DNA of 64,000 nucleotides. Origin: Kitasatospora aureofaciens (GTDB lineage Bacteria > Actinomycetota > Actinomycetes > Streptomycetales > Streptomycetaceae). The stretch covers positions 62,001 through 126,000 of the forward strand of contig JODU01000007.1 in assembly GCA_000720845.1 (NCBI GenBank). Direction: 5' to 3'. Positions 17,586-25,933 of this stretch are shown piece by piece (position 1 is the first letter of the stretch; each line of letters starts with the position of its first letter). Both the position numbers and the translations under genes were made by a program. Below the pieces are notes generated by a model. The model did no database searches and had not been told where the DNA came from. It worked only from the letters and a program-made list of their open reading frames with translations.

Positions 17586-18314
17586 GTGGTGGATTTCCTG
17601 ACCACGCACCAGCGTGTGGTCGACGAACTCGGGCGGCGCATCGCGGGTGGTGCGTGGGAGCCGGGGGATCCGTTGCCGGTCGAGGACGTGCTCGCGGCCG
17701 AGTTCGGCGTCAGCCGAGGGGTGTTGCGGGAGGCGGTGAAGGCACTGGTCGCCAAGGGCATGCTCCGCGTGCGCCCGCGCACCGGCACGCGGGTGCTGCC
17801 TCCGGAGCACTGGAACCACCTGGACCGTGACGTACTGCGCTGGAAACAGGCAGGGGACGCCACGGCCCTGCTGCGCGACACGGGTGAACTGCGCCGGATC
17901 GTCGAGCCGGAGGCGGCCCGGCTCGCCGCCGACCGGGCGGGCCCCGACGACGTACGTGTCCTGTACGAGTCCCTCGCGGCCATGGAGGCCGCGGCGGCGG
18001 CTCCCGGCCGCGGCGGCTACGTCGAGGCCGACATCGCCTTCCACCGGGCGCTGCTCGACGCCGGTGGCAACCGTCTCCTCGGTTCGCTGGGCCGCGCTGT
18101 GGAGATCGCGCTGGAACACAGCTTCCTCATCAGCACGCAGACCCCCGGCGCGGTGGAAGCCTCGCTGCCGGGTCACCGCGCCGTCGTGCGGGCCGTCGAG
18201 GCCCGCGACCCCGTGGCCGCGGCGGACGCCGTGCTGGCCCTGGTCGAAGCCGCCGAACAAGAGATCGCCCAGTCCCCCGGAAGGCCGGGCGGCCCCCCGG
18301 GCGATGCCGCCTGA
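17586..18314 (+). CDS. GntR-family (FadR/FCD subfamily) transcriptional regulator
   Basis: The 242-aa product (from GTG 17586) has a GntR winged HTH (about 10-70: DPLPVEDVLAAEFGVSRGV-LREAVKALVAKGM) and an FCD all-helical ligand domain (about 85-225) with metal-ligand type EADIAFHRALLDAGGN and LPGHRAVV. GTG 17586 is favoured because GGGGAAG precedes it; ATG 17556 in the same frame directly abuts the palindrome. It is divergent from the sugar-acid dehydratase operon, so a sugar-acid-responsive repressor is likely. Confidence 0.88.
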   Translation: MVDFLTTHQRVVDELGRRIAGGAWEPGDPLPVEDVLAAEFGVSRGVLREAVKALVAKGMLRVRPRTGTRVLPPEHWNHLDRDVLRWKQAGDATALLRDTGELRRIVEPEAARLAADRAGPDDVRVLYESLAAMEAAAAAPGRGGYVEADIAFHRALLDAGGNRLLGSLGRAVEIALEHSFLISTQTPGAVEASLPGHRAVVRAVEARDPVAAADAVLALVEAAEQEIAQSPGRPGGPPGDAA

Positions 18315-18380
18315 CCGAGACCGGTGGCGTCCATGGGCTGCCCGATCACGAACGACGGCGGGTGCCGGTCCCGGGCTCGG

Positions 18381-18980
18381 TCACGCCCGCAGCCCGTCCA
18401 CCGCCGCGTCGATCGCCGCCAGTGCCGCGGCCCCGTCGAGCCCCGCCCTCGACACGAGCGAGAGACCTTGGACCAGGTAGAGGAGCATCTGGGCCTGGTC
18501 CTCGGGGCGGGCCTTGCCCGTGACCTCTCCGGCGGCCTGAGCGCGACGGAGCGCGTCGGTGACGATGGCGGTGAACCGGTGGTAGGAGCGGGTGACGATC
18601 TCCGTGGCTTCGCTGTCCTGGGGGACGAGTTCCGCGGTCGTGTTGCCGACCAGGCAGCCCTGCGGCACGCCCACGTCGGAGATCAGTTCGTCCAGCCGCG
18701 CGGGATGGGTCAGGATCTCGCGCAGGGCGGGCAGGAGCGGGGCGGCGTCGAGCGTGGTCGTGAGATGCCGCTCGTACACCTCCCAGTAGAGCCTGACGGC
18801 TTCGAGGTAGAAGCGGCGTTTGTCGCCGAACGTCCCGTACAGACTTCCGCGCTCGACGGCCAGCGCGTCGACCAGGTCCTGGATCGACGTCGCCCCGTAT
18901 CCCCGGGACCAGAACAGTTTGAGTGCCCGCTCCAGCGCTTGTTCCTTGTCGAACTCGCGGGGGCGTCCGGTTCGTGCCAC
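18381..18980 (-). CDS. TetR-family transcriptional regulator
   Basis: The 199-aa product begins GRPREFDKEQALERALKL, with a TetR HTH (about 5-50: ATSIQDLVDALAVERGSLYGTF) and a C-terminal helical domain (about 80-190). GTG 18980 is chosen because the HTH begins right after it and a large palindrome lies just upstream. It is divergent from two SDR genes. Confidence 0.9.
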   Translation of the reverse strand: MARTGRPREFDKEQALERALKLFWSRGYGATSIQDLVDALAVERGSLYGTFGDKRRFYLEAVRLYWEVYERHLTTTLDAAPLLPALREILTHPARLDELISDVGVPQGCLVGNTTAELVPQDSEATEIVTRSYHRFTAIVTDALRRAQAAGEVTGKARPEDQAQMLLYLVQGLSLVSRAGLDGAAALAAIDAAVDGLRA

Positions 18981-18991
18981 GTACTCGATCG

Positions 18992-19049
18992 TACGACTTC
19001 TTGACTCGGCGTTCAAGAAGTCGTAGCTTCCGTCGCGTAACTTCTTGAA
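18992..19049. promoter_or_regulatory. TetR operator: 13-bp inverted repeat plus a third half-site, overlapping a promoter
   Basis: TACGACTTCTTGA (18992-19004) and TCAAGAAGTCGTA (19013-19025) are perfect reverse complements with an 8-nt spacer. A third half-site ACTTCTTGAA follows at 19040-19049. TTGACT (19002-19007) with TAGCTT 16 nt later (19024-19029) could be the SDR operon promoter inside the operator, which would give simple steric repression. Confidence 0.75.
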
Positions 19050-19096
19050 CGGCTGCACAGAAGTCGGCCGCCCCGGCCGACACGAAGGGCGCAACC

Positions 19097-19846
19097 ATGG
19101 AATTCGCAGGAAAGACAGCACTCGTCACCGGATCCGGCGCGATCGGCGGGCTCGGGCACGCGACAGCCAGGGTGCTGGCGGCGGGCGGCGCCGACCTGAT
19201 CCTGACCGGCACCGATCCACAGCGTGGCGCGGAGGTCGTGGAAGATCTCGGCGCGGCCGGCGGCGAGTCCGCCGGAGAGGTGCGCTTCGTCGCTGCCGAC
19301 CTGTCCGACGTGGCGGACGTACGCCGGCTGGCCGAGGACGCCGGAGCCGTCGACATCCTGGTCAACAACGCGAGCCTCATGACCTTCTCACCCACCTCCG
19401 GGCAGGATCTCGCGAGCTACGACGCCGCCTTCGCGGTCAATGTGCGTGCCCCGTTCCTGCTCACCGCCCTGCTCGCGGAGACGATGGCCGCGGCCGGCGG
19501 CGGCAGCATCGTCAACGTCAGCTCCACCGCGGCCGGCCTCGGCATGCCGGGCATGGCCGTCTACGGCGCCACCAAGGCCGCGCTCGAATCACTGACGCGC
19601 ACCTGGGCGGCGGAATTCGCCGAGTCGAACGTGCGGGTCAACGCCGTCGCTCCAGGACCGATGCGCACCTCGAAGGTGGTCGCGGCGATGGGGCCCGAGT
19701 TGGGCGGCATGGGCCTGACCACCGCACTCAAGCGCACCTCCGACCCGACCGAGGTGGCCCACGTGATCGCCTTCCTCGCCGGCGACCGGGCCAGTTACAT
19801 GACCGGGGCGATCGTGGCCGCCGACGGTGGCCGCACCGCCGTCTGA
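19097..19846 (+). CDS. SDR-family oxidoreductase
   Basis: The 249-aa product is a classical SDR: glycine-rich TGSGAIGGLG (about 11-20), NNAS (about 93-96), catalytic Ser in NVSSTAAGL and Tyr/Lys in VYGATKAALES, with DGGRTAV at the C-terminus. The cofactor loop TGSGAIGG lacks the common TGxxxGIG pattern. ATG 19097 follows the operator region; the next SDR begins 14 nt after its stop, so the two form an operon. The substrate is unknown. Confidence 0.9.
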   Translation: MEFAGKTALVTGSGAIGGLGHATARVLAAGGADLILTGTDPQRGAEVVEDLGAAGGESAGEVRFVAADLSDVADVRRLAEDAGAVDILVNNASLMTFSPTSGQDLASYDAAFAVNVRAPFLLTALLAETMAAAGGGSIVNVSSTAAGLGMPGMAVYGATKAALESLTRTWAAEFAESNVRVNAVAPGPMRTSKVVAAMGPELGGMGLTTALKRTSDPTEVAHVIAFLAGDRASYMTGAIVAADGGRTAV

Positions 19847-19860
19847 GAAAGGAGAGAACA

Positions 19861-20610
19861 ATGGATCGCCTTGCGGGAAAGCACGCACTGATCACAGGGG
19901 GGACGAGCGGCATCGGCCTGGAAACGGCCCGCGAGTTCCTCGCCGAGGGAGCCACGGTCGCCATCACCGGCCGCTCTCGGGAAAGGCTGGACGAGGCAGC
20001 CCGGCAATTGGACGGCCCGCTGTTGACCATCGCCAGTGACGCCGGCGACATACCCGGCCAGGCGGCGCTCGCGGCGCGGCTACGGCAGGAGTGGCCGAAG
20101 CTCGACATCCTGATGAGCAACGCCGCCGACATCACCCACCTCCCCATCGAGGCATGGACCGAGGAGGCCTTCGACAGACTCCTCGCGACCAACCTCAAGT
20201 CGCCGTTCTTCCTGATCAGGGACTTGCTACCGCTCTTCTCGCAGCAGTCCTCGGTCATTCTCGTCGGCTCGGTCTCCGCGTACATCGGACACGAGAACGC
20301 GACGGTCTACGGCGCGGCCAAGGCAGGTCTGCTCTCCTACACACGAGGGCTGACATATGAGCTGAAGGACCGCGGCATCCGCGTCAACGGACTGAGCCCG
20401 GGCCCGACGGTCACCAACGCCTTCGCTCCCCTCGGCCCCGAGCGCCAGGCCGCCCTCTACGAGGAACTCCGGCAGACCGTGCCCCTCCATCGCCTGGGCA
20501 CCGCCACCGAACTGGCGAAGGCGGTGGTCTACCTCGCCTCGGACGAATCCGCCTACACCGCGGGCACCGTGCTGCGCGTCGACGGTGGCATCGGGCAACT
20601 CGCCTACTAG
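19861..20610 (+). CDS. SDR-family oxidoreductase
   Basis: The 249-aa product has TGGTSGIG (about 11-18), MSNAAD (in place of NNAG), Ser in LVGSVSAYIG, and Tyr/Lys in VYGAAKAGLLSYT, with DGGIGQLAY at the C-terminus. ATG 19861 has AAAGGAGAG upstream. It follows the preceding SDR closely and shares its TetR-type control. Presence of two SDRs in tandem suggests successive redox steps or a heteromeric pair, but this is inference. Confidence 0.92.
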   Translation: MDRLAGKHALITGGTSGIGLETAREFLAEGATVAITGRSRERLDEAARQLDGPLLTIASDAGDIPGQAALAARLRQEWPKLDILMSNAADITHLPIEAWTEEAFDRLLATNLKSPFFLIRDLLPLFSQQSSVILVGSVSAYIGHENATVYGAAKAGLLSYTRGLTYELKDRGIRVNGLSPGPTVTNAFAPLGPERQAALYEELRQTVPLHRLGTATELAKAVVYLASDESAYTAGTVLRVDGGIGQLAY

Positions 20611-20619
20611 GCCTCGGGG

Positions 20620-22148
20620 TCAGGACCGCCGGCCGCACACGGACCGGACCTCTTCCAGCAGAGCCCGGTGGCTCTCTCCGTAAGCGGCTACGGCCGCGTA
20701 GACGGCGTCCAGGGCCGCCCGGAGTGGGTCGGCCGCTGCTGCGCCGAGGAGCGCGGGAAGCGCCATGTGGGGCTGGGACATGCGCAGGCCGGGGTCCGGC
20801 TCTCCGAGCGTGATCCTCACGCTGTACCCCACACCTTCGCCCGACCGCTGTGCCGGTGCGGCGGAAGGGCTCCCGGGCTCCGCGCCGGCTGCCGCAGGAC
20901 CCATGATGCGGCGGGCCGGACCGGGCCGGACCGTGGGCGGTCGTCCGTCGTGACGGGCGGGTGACTGAAAGGGAGGCCGCTTGGGCGGGACGGCCAGACC
21001 GACCGTCCGCTGCGATACCCGCGGATCGGCCGCCAGGACCCGCCACGCCAGGTCCGGGTCGTTCAGAGGCGGGGGCAGTGGGCGGCCCTCGACCAGGGCG
21101 GCCAGTCCTGCGGAGACCCATTCGAGCTGGTCGATGCCGGCGGCCTCGCAGGCGCGGCGTGCGGCCAGCCGGGCGACGGCACGCTGCGTTCCCGCCCCGG
21201 CGGCGTCGAGGGCGTGCACGAGAGCCGGATCGAAGGAGAGCAGCCCCCGCACGTTGCCGCCGACATCGCGCAGGGCCCGGCTTGGCGGCCGTCCGCCCCA
21301 CTGCCACCGTTCGTAGGCCAGCCGGTGCTGCTCTGCGGCTCGTTCCTGTGCGAGGCGTGCCCGTTCCTCGGCCTCGGCGCGTTCGGCCGGTGACGGCGGA
21401 GCCGGTTGCTCGCGGGCGTAGCCGTGGCAGTACGCGGCAGCCGTCGAGGTCTGCTTCAGGATTCGGTCCGGCGCGGGTTCAGCCGGCCAGAACTGCAGCA
21501 GGTAGCGGTCCACGAGGGGCTGTCCGTCCAGCCGGGTGTCCCGCCGGTGCGCCTCGTCCATTCCCCGGGCGCAGTACCGCACCCGGTAATCGATCTCCCG
21601 CAGACCCAGCTCCCGCACGGCTCCGCCTCCCCATTCAACGAGGGCGGCCCCGGCCGACGCGGGACGGAAGGAGACCTCCACGACGTCCTCCCACTCCGGG
21701 TCCAACCGTGGAGCCTCGTCGTGCACCTCGACGCCGAAGCCGACACTTCCCGAGTGCGATCCGGTCCGCAGCCACAGCGCACCGGGTACCGCCGCTCCAC
21801 ACAACCCGGAGCGCTGGCCACCGAATGCCTCCGACAGACCGGGACCGACGGCGTCCGGATCGCTCTCGACATAGATCTGGCCGTAGTCGACGTGAACCTC
21901 GCCCGCAACCGGCCTCTGCACCCTCGACCCCCACATCACCGGAAAGCTCCTGCGCCCTCTGTCGGCAGGAACTCGCTCGATGCGGGTCCAGCCCTTCCGG
22001 CCCCGCTCCTCCAGTATCGCCAACAGCCGTGCGGCGCCTGCACGGCACGAATCATCAGGCGCTCCATGATGTCGGCGACCTCCACGATCCGCGGGTCGTC
22101 GGGCGGCCAGTCGAGTGCCCCGTTGAGAAGGCCATTGAGCCTCACCAT
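20620..22148 (-). pseudogene. hypothetical protein gene with an internal frameshift
   Basis: Two frames must be joined to give one plausible protein of about 500 residues. The N-terminal part reads in one frame from ATG 22148 (or GTG 22145): VRLNGLLNGALDW, DPRIVEVADIMERLMIRAVQ. The rest reads in another frame from about 22030: AARLLAILEERGRKGWTRIE, then EVHVDYGQIYVESD and a long C-terminal region with an Arg/Glu/Ala-rich helical stretch (ERAEAEERARLAQERAAEQ) and a Pro-rich linker. A single missing base near 22025-22045 would account for this. I do not recognise the family. It is convergent with the SDR gene, with 9 bp between. Confidence 0.55.
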
Positions 22149-22234
22149 GCCTCCGGTCACGGCGGCCCGCACAGCGCAACTCCTGGCCGTTCTCCCCGCC
22201 GGGGTGGGCGGTTCGTGCCTCGGAGCACCGGTCC

Positions 22235-23128
22235 TCAGCGGGTCGACTCCGGAGGAGTCCCGTTCCCGGGGACCGGCTGCCGGCCGTCCGCCGTGGCGGT
22301 CCTGCGGGCCTGCACGGCGGCTGCCGGGTCCCAGCCGCGGCGGGGAACCGAGGCGAGCAGCAACCTGGTGTACTCGTTCTCGGGAGCGGTCAGCAGTCGC
22401 TTCGTGGGGCCCTGTTCGACGACGGTGCCGCGTCGCATCACCACCGTCTCGTCGGTGACGTGCTGGACCACGGCGAGGTCGTGGCTGATGAAGACGAGGG
22501 CCAGGCCGGTGTCCTGTCGGATGTCGACCAGCAGCCGCAGGATCTGCGACTGGATGGACACGTCCAGTGCGGCCACCGCCTCGTCCAGGACGAGGACGCG
22601 CGGGTTCACCGCCAGGGCGCGGGCGATGGCCAGCCGCTGCTGCTGCCCGCCCGACATCTCGTGCGGGCGGGCGCCGGCCTCGCGCGAGCCGAGGCCGACC
22701 CGGTCCAGGAGTTCCCCGATCCGTCCGTCCACGTCGGTCGCGTCGTGGAGGCTCAGCGAGGTGGCCAGGCACTGGCGTGCGGTCAGCCGGGGGTCGAGTG
22801 AGAGGTACGGGTCCTGGAAGACCATCTGGATCTCCCGGGCCCGGGCGAGGCGTTCCCCGCGGCCGCGGCGTCGGCCCGCCGTCCGGTCCCGTCCGTCGAC
22901 GGAGATCGTTCCCGCGTCGGGCCGGACGAGTCCGACGAGCATGCGTGCGACGGTCGTCTTGCCGGAGCCCGACTCGCCGACGATGCCCACCGCCCCGCCC
23001 CTCGGCAGGGTGAACGACACGTCGTCCGCGGCGACCAGGCTGTCTCCGCCGGGGAGCCGGTAGGTCTTGCGCAGCCCTTCGGCGACGAGCAGCGGCGGGG
23101 CCGGGGGGACGGTTTTCGCGGTGGTCAC
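22235..23128 (-). CDS. peptide-type ABC transporter ATP-binding protein (DppF/OppF-like)
   Basis: The 297-aa product has Walker A GESGSGKTT (about 50-58), Q-loop FQDPYLSLDPR, signature MSGGQQQRLAIARAL, Walker B VLVLDEAVAALD and the H-loop SHDLAVV. The C-terminal oligopeptide-transporter extension (TRLLLASVP) is present. GTG 23128 overlaps the previous stop (GTGA). It is the last gene of the C45/binding-protein/permease/ATPase operon. Confidence 0.92.
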   Translation of the reverse strand: MTTAKTVPPAPPLLVAEGLRKTYRLPGGDSLVAADDVSFTLPRGGAVGIVGESGSGKTTVARMLVGLVRPDAGTISVDGRDRTAGRRRGRGERLARAREIQMVFQDPYLSLDPRLTARQCLATSLSLHDATDVDGRIGELLDRVGLGSREAGARPHEMSGGQQQRLAIARALAVNPRVLVLDEAVAALDVSIQSQILRLLVDIRQDTGLALVFISHDLAVVQHVTDETVVMRRGTVVEQGPTKRLLTAPENEYTRLLLASVPRRGWDPAAAVQARRTATADGRQPVPGNGTPPESTR

Positions 23129-24114
23129 AGGATGTTCCTCGCAGTCGTTCCGGCGGTGGCCGCCGCTGCTTCGGGCAGCCGGCGGCAGGCGGCCTCGCCG
23201 CCGTCGGGAAGTGTTGTCGCCCGTGGGGTCCACACCTCGCAGGCGTCCTCGGCCTGGGGGCACCGCGCGGCGAAGGGGCAGCCGTCGGATCCGTCCGCGA
23301 GCGACGGGGGCCGGCCGGGGATGGGCCGCAGCGGGCGGGACACGCCGAGTTCGGGTGAGCAGTCGAGCAGTCCGCGGGTGTAGGGATGGCGGGCGTGGTC
23401 GAAGAGGCTCCGCCCCGGCCGGTGTTCCGCGACGCGGCCCGCGTACATGACGTACACGCGGTCGCAGTACGCGGCGGCCAGGTGCAGGTCGTGGGTGATG
23501 AACAGCATGCCGGTCTCCCGCCGTTGCCCCAGATCGCGCAGCAGGGCGAGGATCTCCGCCTGGGTGGTGACGTCCAGGGCGCTGGTGGACTCGTCGGCCA
23601 GGATCAGGTCCGGGTCGGCGGCCAGCGCACCGGCGATGACGACGCGTTGGAGCATGCCGCCGGACATCTCGTGCGGGTACTGGCGCAGGCGGCGCGCCGG
23701 ATCGTTCAGGCCGACGCCGTCGAGGAGTTCGACGGCGCGGTCGCGGGCGGTGCGGCGGTCGCGGGCGCCGGCGTGCAGGAGGCGTTCGACGAGGAAGTCG
23801 CCGACGCGGTGGACGGGGTTGAGGGCCGAGCGCGGGTTCTGGTGGATCATCGCCACGCGCCGGGCGCGGTGTTCGAGCAGCGCGGCGGGGGTCATGGTCA
23901 GCACGTCGGTTCCGGCGACCGTCACCCGCCCGTGCGCCGCGGCGTCGTCGGGCAGGACGCGCAGGACGGCCTTGGCGGTGGTGGACTTCCCGCAGCCGGA
24001 TTCGCCGACGAGGCCGACGACTTCGCCCGCGGCCACGCGCAGGGACACGTCGGCGAGGAGCGGCCGGGCGGCGCCGGGCAGGTGGACGGTGAGTCGGTCG
24101 ATGTCGAGCAGCAC
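23125..24114 (-). CDS. peptide-type ABC transporter ATP-binding protein (DppD/OppD-like)
   Basis: The 329-aa product has Walker A GESGCGKST, Q-loop HQNPRSALNP, signature MSGGMLQRVVIAGAL, Walker B LILADESTSALD and the typical OppD/DppD C-terminal Cys motif (CPFAARCPQAEDAC, about 280-293), which in this family can bind an Fe-S cluster. GTG 24114 has AGGAGG upstream. It is coupled to the second ATPase gene by a 4-nt overlap. Confidence 0.93.
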   Translation of the reverse strand: MLLDIDRLTVHLPGAARPLLADVSLRVAAGEVVGLVGESGCGKSTTAKAVLRVLPDDAAAHGRVTVAGTDVLTMTPAALLEHRARRVAMIHQNPRSALNPVHRVGDFLVERLLHAGARDRRTARDRAVELLDGVGLNDPARRLRQYPHEMSGGMLQRVVIAGALAADPDLILADESTSALDVTTQAEILALLRDLGQRRETGMLFITHDLHLAAAYCDRVYVMYAGRVAEHRPGRSLFDHARHPYTRGLLDCSPELGVSRPLRPIPGRPPSLADGSDGCPFAARCPQAEDACEVWTPRATTLPDGGEAACRRLPEAAAATAGTTARNIL

Positions 24115-24121
24115 GGGGTGG

Positions 24122-24979
24122 CTACCTCCTGGTTCCGAGCCGGTCGGCGAGGTGCACCCCGGCGACGTTGAAGGCGACGACGACGGCGGCGATGGCGGTG
24201 CCGGGCACCAGCGCGGGCAGCAGCGCGCCCTGCACGATGGCCGACTGGCCCTCCTGCACCATCAGTCCCCAGTCGGAGCTGGGCGGCTGGGTGCCGAAGC
24301 CGAGGTAGCTGAGGGTGGCCAGGCTCATCAGTGCCTCGCCGAAGAGGACCACCAGGTATCCGGCGATCGACCGGGCGAGGTTCGGCACGAGGTGGCGTAC
24401 GCAGATCCGTGCGCCGCCCATGCCCTGCACCCGGTAGGCGTCGATGTAGGGCTTGGCGCGCTCGGCCAGGGCCACACTGCGGGTGTACTTGGCGATGGTG
24501 GGCGCGAAGGCGAGTCCGAGGCCGAGCACCGAGGTGGTCATGCCGGTGCCGAAGACGGCGATGATCAGTACGACGAACAGCAGCCCGGGGAAGGCGTACA
24601 TCACGTCGGTCAGACGGGAGACGAAGGCGTCGATCCAGCCGCCCCGCCAGGCGGCCAGGGTGCCCAGGCTCACCCCGATGATCGCGGCGAGCGCCAGCAG
24701 CAGCACGGGAGCGATGAGACTGGTGCGCGCACCGTACAGCACGCGCGAGAGCAGGTCCTGGCCGGAGGCGTCGGTGCCGAGCAGGTGCTCGCCGCCGGTG
24801 CCGACCAGGGAGGACGACAGGTCGACGGCGTCGGGTGCGTACGGCGCGAGCAGCGGGGCCGACACGGCGGCGAGCACGACCAGGACGAGGAAGCCGGTGG
24901 CGACGAGCGCGGCGACCGGGCGCCGGGCGCGCCGTACGGTCCGGACCGGGGCGGGGGCGTCGGCGGGTACGGCGGTCAT
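24122..24979 (-). CDS. peptide-type ABC transporter permease (DppC/OppC-like)
   Basis: The 285-aa product has an N-terminal membrane segment, an external loop with HLLGTDASGQDLLSRVLYGAR (motif of DppC-type permeases) and further membrane segments with the EAA-like loop PYIDAYRVQGMGGARICVRH. ATG 24979 overlaps the stop of the preceding permease (ATGA). It forms the channel with the DppB-like subunit. Confidence 0.93.
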   Translation of the reverse strand: MTAVPADAPAPVRTVRRARRPVAALVATGFLVLVVLAAVSAPLLAPYAPDAVDLSSSLVGTGGEHLLGTDASGQDLLSRVLYGARTSLIAPVLLLALAAIIGVSLGTLAAWRGGWIDAFVSRLTDVMYAFPGLLFVVLIIAVFGTGMTTSVLGLGLAFAPTIAKYTRSVALAERAKPYIDAYRVQGMGGARICVRHLVPNLARSIAGYLVVLFGEALMSLATLSYLGFGTQPPSSDWGLMVQEGQSAIVQGALLPALVPGTAIAAVVVAFNVAGVHLADRLGTRR

Positions 24980-25929
24980 GCGGAGCTCCTTGCCGACTTC
25001 AGGCGCGGGTCGAGCAGCGGGTGCGCGAGATCCACGAGGGTGGTGACCACGACGTAGCAGGTGACCATGAGCAGCAGGACGGCCTGGGCGACGGGGAAGT
25101 CGTGGCTGTTGATGGCGCCGACGAGCAGGGAGCCGATGCCGCTGAGGCCGAAGACCGTCTCGATGGCCACGGTGCCGGCCAGCATGCCTGCGGTGACCAG
25201 ACCGCACATGGTGACGATCGGACCGAGGGCGTTGCGCAGCACATGGCGTCGGACGATCTCCCGCTCGGGCAGGCCCGATGAGCGGGCCACGGCGACATGG
25301 TCGGCTCCGTCGGCGTCGACGACGGCCTGCCGGGTGACCCGGCTGACGACCGCGAGCGCGCCCAGGGCCATGGCGACGGCGGGCAGGGTGAGGTGGTGCA
25401 GGGTGCCGACCAGTCCTTCTCCGCTGCCGGTGACGGGGAACCAGCCCAGTCGCACGCCGAACAGCGCGACCAGGGCGATGCCGCCGACGAAGGAGGGCAC
25501 GGACGCGGTGAGGGTCGTGGCCCCGACGACGGCCGAGTCGATCCAGCGACCCCGGTTGAGCGCGGCGAGCGCGCCGGCGCCGACGCCCAGGACCACGAAG
25601 AGGACGGTGGCGTAGGCGACGAGTTCCAGGGTGGTGGGGAAGCGGGCGGCGAGCAGGTCCGCGACCTCGTCGCCGTACTGGAAGGAGCGTCCCAGGTCCA
25701 GGTGGAGGCAGTCCCACAGCCACCGGCCGTACTGGACGACCAGGGGCTCGTCGAGGTGGTACTGCTCGCGTACGGCGGCCAGGCGCTCGGGGGTGAGGGT
25801 GTCGCGGCCGCCGGCCAGGAAGACCGCGGGGTCGCCGGGGGCGGCGTAGATCGCGGCGAAGATGACGAACGACGACGCGAGGAGGGTGGCGAGGAGTCCG
25901 GCGAGCCGTCTGCCGATACGGACGATCAT
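24976..25929 (-). CDS. peptide-type ABC transporter permease (DppB/OppB-like)
   Basis: The 317-aa product has the DppB N-terminal pattern (IGRRLAGLLATLLASSFVIF, then PGDPAV), the family segment LDEPLVVQYGRWLWDCLHLD-LGRSF and the EAA-like stretch DHVAVARSSGLPEREIVRRH. ATG 25929 is 4 nt after the stop of the substrate-binding protein gene and its stop overlaps the next permease. Confidence 0.93.
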   Translation of the reverse strand: MIVRIGRRLAGLLATLLASSFVIFAAIYAAPGDPAVFLAGGRDTLTPERLAAVREQYHLDEPLVVQYGRWLWDCLHLDLGRSFQYGDEVADLLAARFPTTLELVAYATVLFVVLGVGAGALAALNRGRWIDSAVVGATTLTASVPSFVGGIALVALFGVRLGWFPVTGSGEGLVGTLHHLTLPAVAMALGALAVVSRVTRQAVVDADGADHVAVARSSGLPEREIVRRHVLRNALGPIVTMCGLVTAGMLAGTVAIETVFGLSGIGSLLVGAINSHDFPVAQAVLLLMVTCYVVVTTLVDLAHPLLDPRLKSARSSA

Positions 25930-25933
25930 GGGC

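Noticed and set aside
20961..23063. Very long rightward open frame (about 700 codons) opposite the ABC ATPase and the hypothetical gene
   Set aside because: Arg/Pro/Gly/Ser-rich composition without domains. It mirrors genes with clear motifs on the other strand, which is typical of GC-rich antisense frames.
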